The notes beneath the pieces were generated by a model. It saw nothing but the letters and a program-made list of their open reading frames with translations. It was not told the DNA's origin and searched no databases. DNA of 64,000 bases from Salvator merianae (Eukaryota; Chordata; Lepidosauria; Squamata; Teiidae): positions 28,862,225 through 28,926,224 of the forward strand of contig QVOM02000029.1 of the NCBI GenBank assembly GCA_003586115.2, written 5' to 3'. Shown here piece after piece: positions 44,481-55,199 of the stretch. Each line of letters starts with the position of its first letter. Within the stretch, counting starts at the first letter, position 1. The position numbers and the translations under genes are program-made.

Positions 44481-44996
44481 TCTTAGTGGAAGTGACACTT
44501 CCAAATTGCCAGGCATTATTTAATTTATCATTTATATACACCATCTAATGACCTTATGGCATTCAGGATGGATATTCAAAATATTTCCGACTCTGTTCGA
44601 GACAGGGAAAGGGGCCAAGAAATTTTTAAAAAAGAAAAATTGAGAAGAAAATTCCTCACAATTAATTGCACCTTATGTTTTAATTGTCCCAGATCATGGG
44701 GTTACCACTGGGCTGATCCAGTTGAAAACAACTCATACAGGTACACCCATTCACACACTATGGGGCATGCATTAAACTTTTGTAGATAATCAGCACTTGA
44801 ACTTCAACTCTGTCATATACAAGAAACATAGATCTTATCAAATGAAGGTTCAACTGTTCAGAACTAAAGTCTTGCTGTAGTTATGAGCACATATATTACT
44901 GTTTTTGCTTCTATACGTTAAATCCCAGTGATATCCTGAACCACCAATTTTAGAAGCAATGTTTGCTCATTAAGTTGAGAAATGATTGAATTCCTT
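44481..44996. other. No recognisable feature
   Basis: Unassigned sequence; a 77-codon frame at 44,556-44,789 has no domain. Confidence 0.5.
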
Positions 44997-45200
44997 TGTT
45001 GTTGTTGGTTACTATCAAGTTGTGGATGACTCCTAGTTGACTGCATGAGCTCCTCCAAGGGCACCTCTATGAAGTTTTCTTAGCAGAGATATAGAAGTGG
45101 TTTGCCATTGTCTATTTCAGGGGTGAGACTGGGGAACAAACTGGCAACCCTCTGCTTTCTAGGCTGCCTGCATTACCACTGAGCTACAGCCACTCCCAGT
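44997..45200 (-). mobile_element. tRNA-derived SINE with CAACAA tail (antisense)
   Basis: On the minus strand the head 'gtggctgtagctcagtggta' carries a clear A box, followed by 'gcagagggttgccagtttg' in the B-box position. The 3' part 'aggagtcatccacaacttga' ends in 'taaccaacaacaacaa'. This matches the structure of squamate tRNA SINEs. Essentially full length. Confidence 0.75.
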
Positions 45201-45269
45201 TCCTTAGGGCAACATCACTAACTAATTTAAAGACAATGCAGGGGTCTTGTTAACTTCAAAAAGTCAATA

Positions 45270-45328
45270 AGATACACTAGATGTGTTGTGCCATGATCCA
45301 GCAGGGCTCCTCTTACGTTCTTATGTAG
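45270..45328 (+). mobile_element. LINE family P, terminal 60 bp
   Basis: 'acactagatgtgttgtgcca' then 'tgatccagcagggctcctct' and 'tacgttcttatg' is the conserved end of this LINE. Confidence 0.65.
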
Positions 45329-45867
45329 TATATTGATTAACTCAGGATGATCCAGCTGTGATCCTCCGGATGTCACTGATATACAGCACCCATCAGCCCC
45401 AGACAGCGTTGTTGCAGCAAGAAATCATGTGACTTGTACTTCACTAGCATCTAGAGATGTTGGACTATCTTGCAGTAATATTATATATTCATACTGTTTT
45501 CTGTGGCTTATATACAAGTCTCAGCTAACTTTTGAAGTAAACAGCTTACAGATCTAGAACTGTGTCATATACATATTTTCAAAGTCGGCCTTTATCTATT
45601 TTGTGCCTTTCAGACTCACTTAACTCATGTTAAACATCTGGAGAATACCAAGTTGATGTAGGTCACTCTCTACAATCTATACTTTGAGAGCACTATATGC
45701 ATATGGTACAGTCCATACTATATATCCTATAGAGCCAAAATGACAAATACACCGAGACATACTGTATTGCACTGATGGTAGCCTGGTGGTGAAATATCTG
45801 CAGCAACAGGATCCAGTTCAAACAACTCCTACAATGCAACACATTTTTGTGCTGACTGAGTAACTTA
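45329..45867. other. No recognisable feature
   Basis: Unassigned sequence. Confidence 0.5.
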
Positions 45868-46088
45868 GGGTGCAATCACACCTAAGTTTTAATCCAGCTT
45901 CTCTTCACTTTTGGATTGAAAGAACACATCAGCAAAGTGACTAATCATTTTCTTTCCACATTATCTCACCAAAAGGTGAATTTTCTGACTTAGATCATGC
46001 TGAAAGAAAACATCTACTTCACTGCTGTGTTCTCTCAGTCTGAAAGTGGACCAAAGCTGGATTAAAATTTAGGTGTGGTTAGACCCCC
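45868..46088. mobile_element. Family N foldback DNA transposon, copy N1
   Basis: The left 33 bp begin GGGTGCAATCACACCTAAG and pair with the right end AGGTGTGGTTAGACCC (about 28 of 33 positions). Inner phrases 'cacatcagcaaagtgac' and 'cttcactgctgtgttctctc' also face each other. Length about 221 bp. A second copy is at 51.85 kb. Confidence 0.8.
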
Positions 46089-46624
46089 TAGAGATGAGCA
46101 AACTGAGCTGCCATGCATAGATGACCAACAGGGTTTTGACCAACAGGGTTTTGTCCACCCTTCAGTTTGATCTCCATTATTGCTTTCATCATCCTCAAAG
46201 ATGCATAACAGTTGACACGGCATGAACAAAGGCACATTTACAAAATCAATAGGATAAGAATTAAACTTCCCCCATCATACAACAGCTTGATGACTTGAGA
46301 TGAAGCACAGAGACCTCACTCTCTGAATGCTAACTAGTTGACAAGTTATTGTTCCAAAGAACTGAGAGAGAATGAAATCAATCTATTTTGTGAGCAAAAC
46401 CTGACTTAATGGTAGTTGTTCACATACAAAACCATAAGCTACTTGGAAATTGGCCATATGAAGGAATTTTCTCATCCATAGCCATCCCACCAGCAGAGAT
46501 TCATCTGCCATCCTTGGGAAACGGCTTTTCCTGTTATGGTGCTCAGCTTGTGTAATGGCACTCCATCCCTTCTCCTCCAAAATGCAGCAGATGCTGCTTT
46601 TGACATCTACTTAAAATGAATTTA
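46089..46624. other. Unassigned; K-like terminus at 46,091
   Basis: 'tagagatgagcaaactgagc' resembles a family K end, but the partner terminus was not found. A short tandem 'gaccaacagggttttg' pair lies at about 46,127-46,155. Nothing else recognised. Confidence 0.45.
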
Positions 46625-46735
46625 CATTCTTTGTTCTTTATTTAAGAATCTATATTCTTCCCTTCACCCAAACATCCCAAGATGAGTCACAGCACCAAAA
46701 AGATAAAATATAGAGAGCATACATGGGCGTGTCCC
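46625..46735 (-). mobile_element. LINE 3' end (antisense)
   Basis: 'tatattcttcccttcaccca' and 'aacatcccaagatgagtcac' followed by 'aaaaagataaaatatagaga' is the antisense LINE terminus also seen at 56.45 and 63.53 kb. Confidence 0.6.
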
Positions 46736-47407
46736 AGTTCATCATGGAGTTATCACTTGGGCAATTCTTTTATATCACTTTTATTTCATTACTGTAAACC
46801 ACCCTCTGATTTATAATGAAGTTTGGTACACCAATGTTACTTAAATGTGGTTCAATCAATTCTAGTAGGTCACTCAAAAGTAAGAAACACCATCTGCTGG
46901 AGCAAACAGGGTGAATAAGCAGGCAAATGATCAAGTAGAATCCACCATAACTTCCAGTCACCTTGCTAGCAAAACACCAAATAAATCATTTTACATTTTT
47001 TATCATTCACAAATAACATTTTTCATTACATTTCCCTTTAATAAGATGCATGCATGCATTAGGTATCACAACAGATCATATTACCTTATCTTAAGCCATT
47101 TGCACCATTATAATCCAAGAAAAGCTCATTTTGTAAACAGACATTCCATCTGAATGGCTCAACTGAGGACCAATCCAACAAAAAGTTGCAATTTGCAGAC
47201 CAATGTACATAAAAGATGCCATTTTAGAACTGTATGTAACTTTCCATTTCCTTTTGTGTTCATATATTATTATTCTATGGCTATATAGTTTGTTGAAAAT
47301 GTACTTATAAATAGGCACAATAATCTTATTTTCACCATTGCTATATTAAATCTCCAACACTTATTTCCTGGATAAAACAGCAGAGATTCATTATATCGGC
47401 AAACAAA
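46736..47407. other. No recognisable feature
   Basis: AT-rich unassigned sequence with chance frames. Confidence 0.5.
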
Positions 47408-47541
47408 TGCTGCATCCAGACATCACTTATTCTGCTATATTTGGATATTCCAGAATAAAGCATGGATATACCAGAATATCTACGCTCTATTCCAGAATAT
47501 CCAAATATAGCAGAATAAGTAAGCAATGTCTGGATGCAGCC
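47408..47541. mobile_element. Family F foldback MITE, copy F2
   Basis: Left TGCTGCATCCAGACATC, right TGTCTGGATGCAGCC, with AAA on both sides. The inner stem is 'tgctatatttggatattcc' against 'ccagaatatccaaatatagc'. About 134 bp, longer than F1 by an extra central segment. Confidence 0.85.
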
Positions 47542-47689
47542 AAAGTGGTAAGTTGATAAATTTCACATTATTGTTCCCCCCCGGGGAGCAAACTGGCTGC
47601 AGCTGAACATGCTGAAAACATTAATTCATTCCACTTTGGTCCCTTTTCATTAAATCTCCACTGGCAAGGACATTACATACAGCTTTATA
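47542..47689. other. No recognisable feature
   Basis: Short unassigned spacer. Confidence 0.5.
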
Positions 47690-48000
47690 ACTTCATTTGA
47701 ATTCAAAGAACCTAGCTTTTCCTCTGGCCACTGGTGACATCATGCTTGGCTCTTTCCAAGAGAGTTTAGTTCGTTGGCTAAAGCTCCAGTGCGTTAATAG
47801 CATTTCAGCCCACCTTCGGCAATGACAGCTACAGCATAATAGCATTGCTGGTGCGTTCACCACACCAGATATGCATATTTCAAGAGGCTGCTTTATGGTG
47901 AATGAATGAGCCTGGTGTAAGAGTACATTTCCAACGGCAGAGGAAGGCACAGCAGCAAAGCAGCTCATTGGCAAAGCAGCTTCACTCTGGGGAAGCACAG
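47690..48000. promoter_or_regulatory. Candidate conserved non-coding element upstream or downstream of the CpG island
   Basis: The block lacks repeat signatures, has balanced composition, and contains an AT palindrome-like POU-type word (atatgcatatt, 47,869-47,879). It sits 1-1.5 kb from the CpG island. A 101-codon minus frame spans it but ends without splice signals and resembles no known protein. An enhancer is plausible; this is inference from position and texture only. Confidence 0.3.
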
Positions 48001-48880
48001 AAAAGAGCTCGGGGACTGCTTAAGATAGCAAATAAATGAGGATGCCAAAAAATTAAAAATCTTGCACGCAGCTGGGGCATGGTAATTTCTTAAGGGAATG
48101 TGGCTGGTTTGTAAATGGCAGCATGGGCAGAATATTAAAGAGTGGAACCAGGGGGGAAAGGGAGAGAGAGAAAGATGGACAGCACCTGCGTATTCTCTCA
48201 TCCATTCAGAAAAGCATTTCTGAATGGCATCTCTGGAGGAGGCGAAGAGGAAAACATCCGAGCAGCAGAACACATGCTGCTGCTGCTAGTTCACCAAAGG
48301 GCTTTTCAGACACCAAAGGCTTTCAGCCAGAATAGCAGCAGCCGAGATTTGCAAGAACAATCCACTAACCCTCGGAGCTCAAATCTTGCTTAGGAACATC
48401 ACCTCTGCAATCGCAGACCGGCTGCTGAGCCCATCTCCGCCGGGTGGCTGATAATCCCATCTCAGAGGGCTCCGCTGGTTTTGCCCCTTGGACCTCTCCA
48501 AACACCCTCACTCCTTCCCTCCACTTCCGGCACCCCCGCCGAGTCTCTCCTGCCTGTCTGTGTTTGGGTGATTTTTTCCCCTCTCCCTTTAAGTCATGCT
48601 TAGGGTTATTTGCACTGCAGTGCATGTAGCACTATAAGCAATCTGTCCCTGTCCATAGTTGCTGAATCTCTTCGTGTCAGGTCATCTTCACAAGGTTTGG
48701 TCCAGTTTTCAAAACCCCAATGGCAACTAGAGGAATCATCTTGGAGACCCGACTAGCCTTATCCAGGCACCCTTTGCCACCTAGCGGGTACCTGCACCTT
48801 CCTAGCAAGCCCTCTCTGCCCAGCCCTGCAAGCTGCCTCCAGCTGAGCCCGGCAGCATTTCTACCCCATGCAAAGCTCTC
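48001..48880. other. Unassigned, non-repetitive flank of the CpG island
   Basis: GC rises from left to right. Frames of 61-102 codons overlap on both strands and none is recognisable. A (CTG)4 run lies near 48,276. It may contain untranslated exon or promoter-proximal sequence. Confidence 0.4.
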
Positions 48881-49552
48881 CTCCTAAATTCCAAGTCTGA
48901 ATCCTGCCCTGTTCTCTGTCCAGTTTCCTTCAAACCCCGTCCTTGGCCCCTCACCCTGTTGCCCTGTCTCCGTCCAATTCCTTGGGTCCGGGAGCGTCCT
49001 CTTTCCCTTAGCCATCACCCCGTGCCATCCTTCTTTCCCTGGAGCCGAGACTCTCCTTTGCGTCCGCGGACAGGAATGGGGTGGGATGGGGTGGGGGGAA
49101 GGCAGGCATTGGTGGCCAGGACTTTTCTGTTCCTCTTCCCGGCTAAATCGAGGCAGGATCCGACCAAAGCTCGGTCCAGTCCAGGCACAAGGGAGCCACA
49201 GCTCCCAAGGAAGCATCAGGAAGGACGGCCCGAAGTGTCCCAAGGAAACAGGCGGCGCGACCTGGGCAGTCTCTGCCCTGCGGATTGGACAGCTCCCGGC
49301 TGCCTCCCGTCCGTCCATTGCCCAAGAGCGCCAGAAGGTTTTGTTGTTTCAGCAGCGGCAGAACTCTGCCACGGTGAGTTCAGCGGCATTGGACAGGGAG
49401 GGCGCCTGATGGAAGGAGGAATGAGAAGAGGGAGAAGGGAGGAGGAGAAGAAGACGAAAAAGAAGCAGAAGAAACTTACTTGTCAGGAGGATAAGAGAAA
49501 GAGCGCGCTGCGCTTTCGCCTGCTTCAACGGGTCCTGCAGAGCATGGTGCAA

Positions 49553-49610
49553 TCGCTCGCTCGCTCGCTCGCTCCCTGCCGCCAGCCAGCCAGCCAGTCA
49601 GCAGCAGCAG
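49553..49610. repeat. (CGCT)n, (GCCA)n and (CAG)n in the putative first exon
   Basis: Consecutive short tandem runs: CGCT units at 49,553-49,574, GCCA units at about 49,581-49,597 and CAG units at 49,599-49,610. Such runs are common in CpG-island 5' untranslated regions. Confidence 0.85.
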
Positions 49611-49813
49611 TGCGTACGCCACGGCCCTCTCGCTCCGAATGAGATTAGCCAAGCGCGCATCCTGGGCGCCGGAGCTGCCGAGCAACATTCAGGCATGCTC
49701 AGTCGGCTGACCTTCGCGGTGCGGAAAGTACCATTTCGACAAGAAACCAGGGAAGGAGGAGATGGTGGGTCGGGAGAGGAGGGAGAAATGGGCGCTACCA
49801 TCGGCGGAGCGCT

Positions 49814-49823
49814 CTAAAAATAG
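49814..49823 (+). promoter_or_regulatory. MEF2-type site CTAAAAATAG
   Basis: An exact match to the MEF2 consensus YTAWWWWTAR, the only AT-rich word inside the densest part of the CpG island. On the minus strand it reads CTATTTTTAG and would lie upstream of the candidate minus first exon. It could also act as a weak TATA-like element. Confidence 0.5.
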
Positions 49824-50132
49824 ACGCGAGAGATGGGTAGGAGGAGAACGGGAACAGCTGGAGCTTAAAGTGGCAGGAGCCGGGCGGGCTGGCGGCTTAG
49901 GGCCCAGGGGCCGTGGCGGATCAGCGCGGTACGGCAGGAGTCTCTCTGGAAGAGGCATGAAAGTGGCACCCAGCCGCTAAAGGGGGGAGGGGGTGGAGGA
50001 GCATGTTGCCTTGCTATCAAGCGATCGTACCTGTATCTCCGGGTTGCCGGGTGGAGTCCAGTTCGAGATTCCTATAGCTTGTTTAAAAGAGAGAATTTCA
50101 GCAAATGCACCTGGTCCTGCGAGGCACGGGGA

Positions 50133-50245
50133 TGTCGCTCAGCAGTAGATCATCTCCGTTTCGTGCTCATACGGTCCCAGATTCAACCCAGGGAAGGCGA
50201 ATAGAACTTCGTTTCTGCGTTCCTGTTAAGAAAACTGCGTGGATG
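50133..50245 (+). mobile_element. tRNA-headed SINE, 5' fragment
   Basis: 'ggggatgtcgctcagcagta' holds the A box and 'ggtcccagattcaacccagg' the B box of a common reptile SINE head. Body and tail are lost or decayed. Confidence 0.65.
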
Positions 50246-51309
50246 TGTGTATTCATGTAGCGACCAGGAACTGAACTGAGCTCAGAAGTGGTTTTTTTAT
50301 CTTTTCCTTTTAATGCAGGCAGCTAAAACTCCCTCAGCTAATATATATATATAGGAAACCTGATCAGGATTTCACATGGCAACCAGGATTTCACATGGCA
50401 ACCCTACTTTGTCTGTTGTTCCATCTATCTTCTTTATAGGAGTGGTTGGTGCAGTACACACTGTCTTAGAAAGGTAAAACATTCCCCTGCCCTTTAAATT
50501 AAGCTAGGAGATCCTGGTATATTCCTTAAAGCTACTGCATTTTCTCAGCACAAAGTTTTTCCAAAAACAAATGCCATTCCATCCAGATTCTCCTTACGTT
50601 TTGTGTGAATGTCATAGACCTCAGTGATGGAGATTGTATTACATCTATATCACCATTGTGTGTGTGGGGGGGGTAGGGTTTCAGGACTTCCAAAGTCAGA
50701 TCAATGATCAGTCACCAAGTCCAGTGTGTTTAGAGGGACAACTACATCTGTTTTATGTTTTTTTGCTGTTGTTTTATTTAAGCAAAATCATTACATCACT
50801 ACAATGTTACAGTAAGATTATACAACTACTAAATAAGCTGCTAATACAAACAAAACTAAGTTCTAATAACATCTATTATATCTTAACCCTAATCCATATA
50901 GAAGTAAGATTATTTATAACATTCACAATATTTATAATATTTACAATTAACTTCTATTTATATCTAAAATATCAGGAAATATGTTTCTTTTAGCAACATT
51001 TAAAATAAGAATTATCTGTCTATATTCGTTTGCTGAAAAGTATTATATCAAGTCTTTCTATATGTCCAGTTAGTGGGTTCCATTCCAGAATAAATAACTG
51101 TAATTTATGCATTCCAAGTAGATTATCATATAAGCTAATAATGTGTTCACCTGCTGCTACATTCCATAGTTTACTGTAACAATTATCTGTATTAAGTCCA
51201 ATTTTGTGCTATTATCAGATATGCTGCTGTTAACATAAATTTGATTAGGCTCCTATTTCAGATTTGCTAATTTGAACCCTGGAATAATAGCAACAAACTT
51301 AATTCAGGT
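50246..51309. other. Unassigned AT-rich DNA
   Basis: (AT)n at about 50,339-50,352 and two tandem copies of a 19-bp unit beginning aggatttcac at 50,366-50,403. The 119-codon plus frame at 50,634-50,993 is AT-driven with no domain. 50.75-51.25 kb may be an old antisense LINE body. Confidence 0.45.
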
Positions 51310-51462
51310 GTCCAGGGAGTTAAGAACAGGTGAAGGTTTTGCCTTTTTATTCTGCTTGAGAATGCCCAGAAGCAATTGGGGGGGGGGGGCACTGTGTGAA
51401 ACAGGATGCTGTACTAGATGGGCTGTGGCCTGATCCAGCAAGACTTCTCTTAAGTCTATCCT
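51310..51462 (+). mobile_element. LINE family P, 3' end
   Basis: 'gttaagaacaggtgaaggtt' through 'ctgtactagatgggctgtgg' and 'cctgatccagcaagacttct' closely matches 35.03-35.17 kb, with a G11 expansion near 51,379. Confidence 0.75.
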
Positions 51463-51844
51463 TGTAGTTAATAATATAGAGATTTCTTGATGTATTATTT
51501 TCAAAAAGTTAGAATTTTATTACATTCCTGTCACATATGACAGAAAGTACTTCTGTTCTCTTGACAGTACTAGCAAAATGATGTACATGAGTTCACAAAA
51601 TGAGAAATTTATGTTGCCATTCTGTGTTGTTTATTTAACATCTTTAATTTTATTTCCTTTAGCCTTTTTGCTTTACTAATTTTTTGCTGTCTCAAAAATA
51701 GTTGTTTCCATTCTTTATCATCCTACTTAGTCTGCAAGTCCAACTCTCATGACTCTCTGATTATAATATATGATTTGGATACCAAACCTTTACTACAACA
51801 ATCGTCCTTATCAATCATATATTCAAAAGGCATTAATAATCTTA
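51463..51844. other. No recognisable feature
   Basis: AT-rich unassigned sequence. Confidence 0.5.
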
Positions 51845-52473
51845 AATTCACTTTTGATCCACCTTCAGAGTGAGAGAACATATCAGCAAAGTGACAAGCA
51901 ATTTTCTTTCCTCATTATCTAATCTAGAAAATATACCTTTGGGTTAGTTAATGCAGAAAGAAAGGATGTTTTCACACTTAACACATTAAGTGTTAACACA
52001 CTAAACATGTTGGAACAGAATAATTTACCACACAGAGTGGGCACTGTCTGCACTGCATGGCCCTAGTGCCTTATCTGAAGCAGGCTACTGACATTTGCGA
52101 TGCCTGATACCATGGCAGCAGCTGGGAAGCATCCGGTCACTGCCATGGTGACTGTCAGGGCCGCACAGCACACAAGCACAATCGGTTTGTTGCATAGGCC
52201 TGGCCGCCATGCAACCAGGTAAGTGCAAACACTTCTTACCGGGAGCTGACTGTAAGGCTGTGCTCCACAGCTATGAGTGATCAGGAGCAGCTCTATGCAC
52301 CTCCTGGCCACTCAGGCCTCTATCAAGTGCAGAGACCCTTTGCTAACGAGAGTCCTTGACACTTGCTAACAACAAGTGTGAATTGGCCCAAAATGACTAG
52401 ATACTTGCTGACGGGTTCTCTAACTTCAAAGGCGGATAAAAGGTGGATTAAAACTTAGCTGTAGATGGGCCCT
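51845..52473. mobile_element. Family N foldback transposon, copy N2, split by B7
   Basis: The left part ('gaacatatcagcaaagtgac', 'aattttctttcctcattatc') and the right part ('cttgctgacgggttctctaa', 'ggtggattaaaacttagctg') together match N1. They are separated by the element at 51,964-52,389. The outer left end is decayed, so the start is approximate. Confidence 0.7.
51964..52389 (-). mobile_element. Family B MITE, copy B7, inserted in N2
   Basis: Left end GGATGTTTTCACACTTAAC, right end CAAGTGTGAATTGGCCC, with AAA at 51,961-51,963 and 52,390-52,392. The body is a B-type sequence in reverse ('ccatggtgactgtcagggcc', 'ccacagctatgagtgatcag'). Restoring one AAA rejoins family N. Confidence 0.75.
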
Positions 52474-52779
52474 AGATTATATCCATTCCCTTTTATCCAT
52501 ACCCTCACTGTATAGATTTCACTTACAAAGGTCTATGTTTTTATTACTTTATTTCATTATACGAACAAAAATGTTCAATTATAAAATCTATGATATGGGA
52601 AAGAGAAACCTCTCCCCCTTTTTCTAGATTAAAAAATGCATATGTACTATACCTGATATTTTTTGTTTAGGTAATTAAATGTGGAACTCATCTGGTTGTG
52701 TCCGTATGAGATACAACTCTCTACAAGAGAGCATGAGAGACAATAATATGTATGTGCATGAATGTTGAGTCATGTCTAG
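52474..52779. other. No recognisable feature
   Basis: AT-rich unassigned sequence. Confidence 0.5.
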
Positions 52780-52925
52780 CTTCTTCCAAGTGTTTTACTG
52801 CCAGGAAGGAAGGGTTATATTTTAAATATGTTTTAGGAATATACTATGTATTTATCTTTTTATTGTTATGATCTACCCTTGGACCTTCTGGTGAAGGGCA
52901 GGATATAAATTCTTAAATAAAGCAA
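52780..52925 (+). mobile_element. CR1/L2-type LINE 3' end
   Basis: 'atctacccttggaccttctg' and 'gtgaagggcaggatataaat' close the copy with a short A-rich tail, as at 20.7 kb. Confidence 0.7.
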
Positions 52926-52939
52926 AATAGAAGTGTATC

Positions 52940-53308
52940 TATTCCTGCTGTTTGGGTCCCAAATGAACACCTTCTCCCATATCAACCTGCCCATGCCTTA
53001 AGATCTGCAGATGAGGTCCTCCTTGATTGTACCACCACCTTCAGTAGCTAGAGGGCCTTTCCAGTGGTGGCCCCAGACTATAGAATAGTTTTCCCTCTGA
53101 GATGTGTCAGGCATTTTCACTTTACACCTTTAGAGAGCACCTATTTACTCTGGCCTTTAGCTAAAGAAGAAGTTTTCCCTCCCCCTTTCAGGCACTGTTA
53201 CTGGTTTTAGTATGTGCATTTTGCATTCTGTTTTTATTGTTGTTACCCACCGTGAGACCTTTGGGTATAGGGTGGGATAAAGATGCAGATAAATAAATAA
53301 ATACGACA
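52940..53308 (+). pseudogene. CR1/L2-type LINE, C-terminal coding remnant and 3' end
   Basis: The start of this copy translates in pieces to a reverse-transcriptase C-terminal pattern (RAFPVVAPDYRIVFPL, then F---LESTYLLW), with stops between. The end 'cgtgagacctttgggtatag' plus 'ataaataaataaat' is the full-length type terminus. Inactive. Confidence 0.7.
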
Positions 53309-53962
53309 ATTTTATCATGACCTTCAGTGAGTTCTCTACCAGTGCAGAGAACCTACTTAAAGCTTTTCTATCCTCTTAAGCAGCTGAAAGAGGGCTCTAC
53401 AGCCCTTGAAATCTACAAAGCATGCTCTCAAGAATATAGCAACTCTGCCCAAATCAGACATAGCAGCAAGAACCTGTGCAGTCTGTTCTCAGTTACTGTC
53501 CACAAATGAAATAACTATTTTTGTTAGAAATCTTTCAATCTCCACTTCTTCTATTATACTTCCAGGCACAATGAAAAGTTTGTTCATTTTGATCTGCCTT
53601 TACTGTCAGTCAGAGATAAGGGGCATAGCTAATTCTGTGGTGCCTATTTTTAATTGTGTACTAATTTAATTGGGCTATTTTATGGTTTAGTGTTGTTTAT
53701 TGATTCAAAATGTCCCACTTTTTGAACACTAGACTAGCAGATCTCCGAAACAAATAAGGAGTCTGCACAGTGAGGACTTTGAGGAAATGTCACTAGAACA
53801 GCATGGTAAAAACATATCTTTTTGGTTATTTTCTCATTTGTCCAAGAAACTGTGATATAAAAGATAGCTTTTTGCAATCCCTGATCTCTTAAATTGAAAG
53901 TATCCTGAAGTGGACAATATAAAAAAACACTTGGCTCAGACTCTAGGAAGGCCACTCTCAGG
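53309..53962. other. No recognisable feature
   Basis: Unassigned sequence with chance frames of 60-87 codons. Confidence 0.5.
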
Positions 53963-54186
53963 CTACAACCACACACAGTTTTTTTTAAAAGAGGTTCAAA
54001 AGTGGTTTAGAGATAGTAGCTGCCACATGTAGCATTCCTATCCCAACTCTAAACTACCCTGAAGATCAGAAAATGCACTTAGAGGATTAGGAGTGGGATG
54101 GGAACACTAGCCAGGCTGTATTGACACACACTACCTCCTCTAAATCACTTTTAAACTGTTCTTTTTAAATGTGTGGATGCAGTTGT
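53963..54186. mobile_element. Family M foldback element, copy M2 (about 224 bp)
   Basis: Left end CTACAACCACACACAG and right end GTGTGGATGCAGTTGTA are inverted. Inner arms 'gttcaaaagtggtttagag' and 'ctctaaatcacttttaaac' extend the stem to about 50 bp. The centre matches M1 at 13.0 kb. Confidence 0.8.
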
Positions 54187-55062
54187 AAAGAAGCACAGAG
54201 GAGAAAGCATCTGACAGCTAGTGTTCCTATGAACACTATTACTTCTGGGAGGCAGCAGGAGTTCAGTGAAGCTCCAGCTGAAGACTCACTTTGGTCCCAC
54301 CAAACCACATTTTGGACCAGAGAAGACTGAAATGTTCCCAACCAGAGCTTCTCCCTTTCCCCACTAAACCATGATCCACAAGATTCTACTCGTTTTAGCA
54401 CAAACCAACCAGACCAAGCCTGGTTAACCTCTGCATGTTTCTGCCCTGGCCTGGCCAGGGTGTGGAAGGGAGGTTCCTAGTACATTTGCTGATCTGGTAT
54501 AATGCCCACTGTAGAGTCACCTTTCGATTTCTCTGAGACATAGTAGAGGTGATAATATAGTTTTCAGTTCACAGGTACCTCAAAGAGCCCCTTCCCATTT
54601 CATGAAATATCTTGTACACAGAACAAAGAAGATCTTTTGAAATCATCCTGAAGTGTTTTACTGAAATCCTGTGGCTTTCAAGCAAGATTCAATCATTCTG
54701 TATCTTTTGTTCAAGGAGGACACAGGCACACCATGAAGTATCTGAAGAGTCTCTTTTCCTTATCCTCTCCATTTTCTTTTTGAAAGATTGGTAAAGTAAA
54801 CTTGTGTGTGCTATTCCAGTACACTGAGTTCTACACGGGGAGATTTATAATCAACCAGAGATTTTTATTTCCTGGTCTAATTTATTTTTTATAGACAGTT
54901 GCTAAGAAAGCTGTACTGAGGAGCACAGTTTCAGCTGCTGCATTGGGAGTTATGGAATAATTCCATTTTTCTATAGCAGAATTTGTGGCTATAACTTATT
55001 CCTTGTTATCCTCAGCTGTCTTCTATGGGTATGACAATAGTTAAAGGTTTGGGAGCACTAAA
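54187..55062. other. No recognisable feature
   Basis: Unassigned sequence; the minus frame at 54,165-54,401 has no recognisable domain. Confidence 0.5.
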
Positions 55063-55199
55063 ACTGCATCCATACATCACTTATTTATTCTCCTATATTT
55101 GGATATTTTGGAATAAAGCATTGATATTCCAGAATATCCACACTTTATTCCAGAATATCCAAATATATCAGAATAAATTAGCAATGTTTGGATGCAGCC
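55063..55199. mobile_element. Family F foldback MITE, copy F3
   Basis: Left ACTGCATCCATACATC, right GTTTGGATGCAGCC, both beside A runs. The inner stem 'ctatatttggatatttt' and 'ccagaatatccaaatatat' pairs well. Slightly more decayed than F2. Confidence 0.8.

Larger units (their letters stand above)
48881..49990. promoter_or_regulatory. CpG island with probable transcription start and non-coding first exon
   Basis: CpG is dense and undecayed, strongest at 49,480-49,980, and no transposon ends bound it. Minus-strand donors: ctgacaa|GTAAGT with GT at 49,479-49,478, at the island's left edge, and gatacag|GTACGA with GT at 50,030-50,029. Plus-strand donor: ccacg|GTGAGT with GT at 49,374-49,375. Inverted CCAAT words occur near 49,278 and 49,388. 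A minus first exon of about 200 bp ending at 49,480 fits island and donor best. A minus frame of 70 codons (49,476-49,688) is open up to that donor, with a hydrophobic run (AVAYALLLLTGWLAGG), but tetranucleotide repeats in it argue for untranslated sequence. The gene is not identified. Confidence 0.6.

Noticed and set aside
44997..45200. Possible minus-strand tRNA gene
   Set aside because: The head is tRNA-like, but the B box is degraded and a SINE tail of CAACAA type follows.
48959..49642. A 227-codon plus frame in the CpG island
   Set aside because: It crosses a strong donor and simple repeats, its translation is low-complexity at the end, and an equally long minus frame overlaps it. GC-rich DNA lacks stops.
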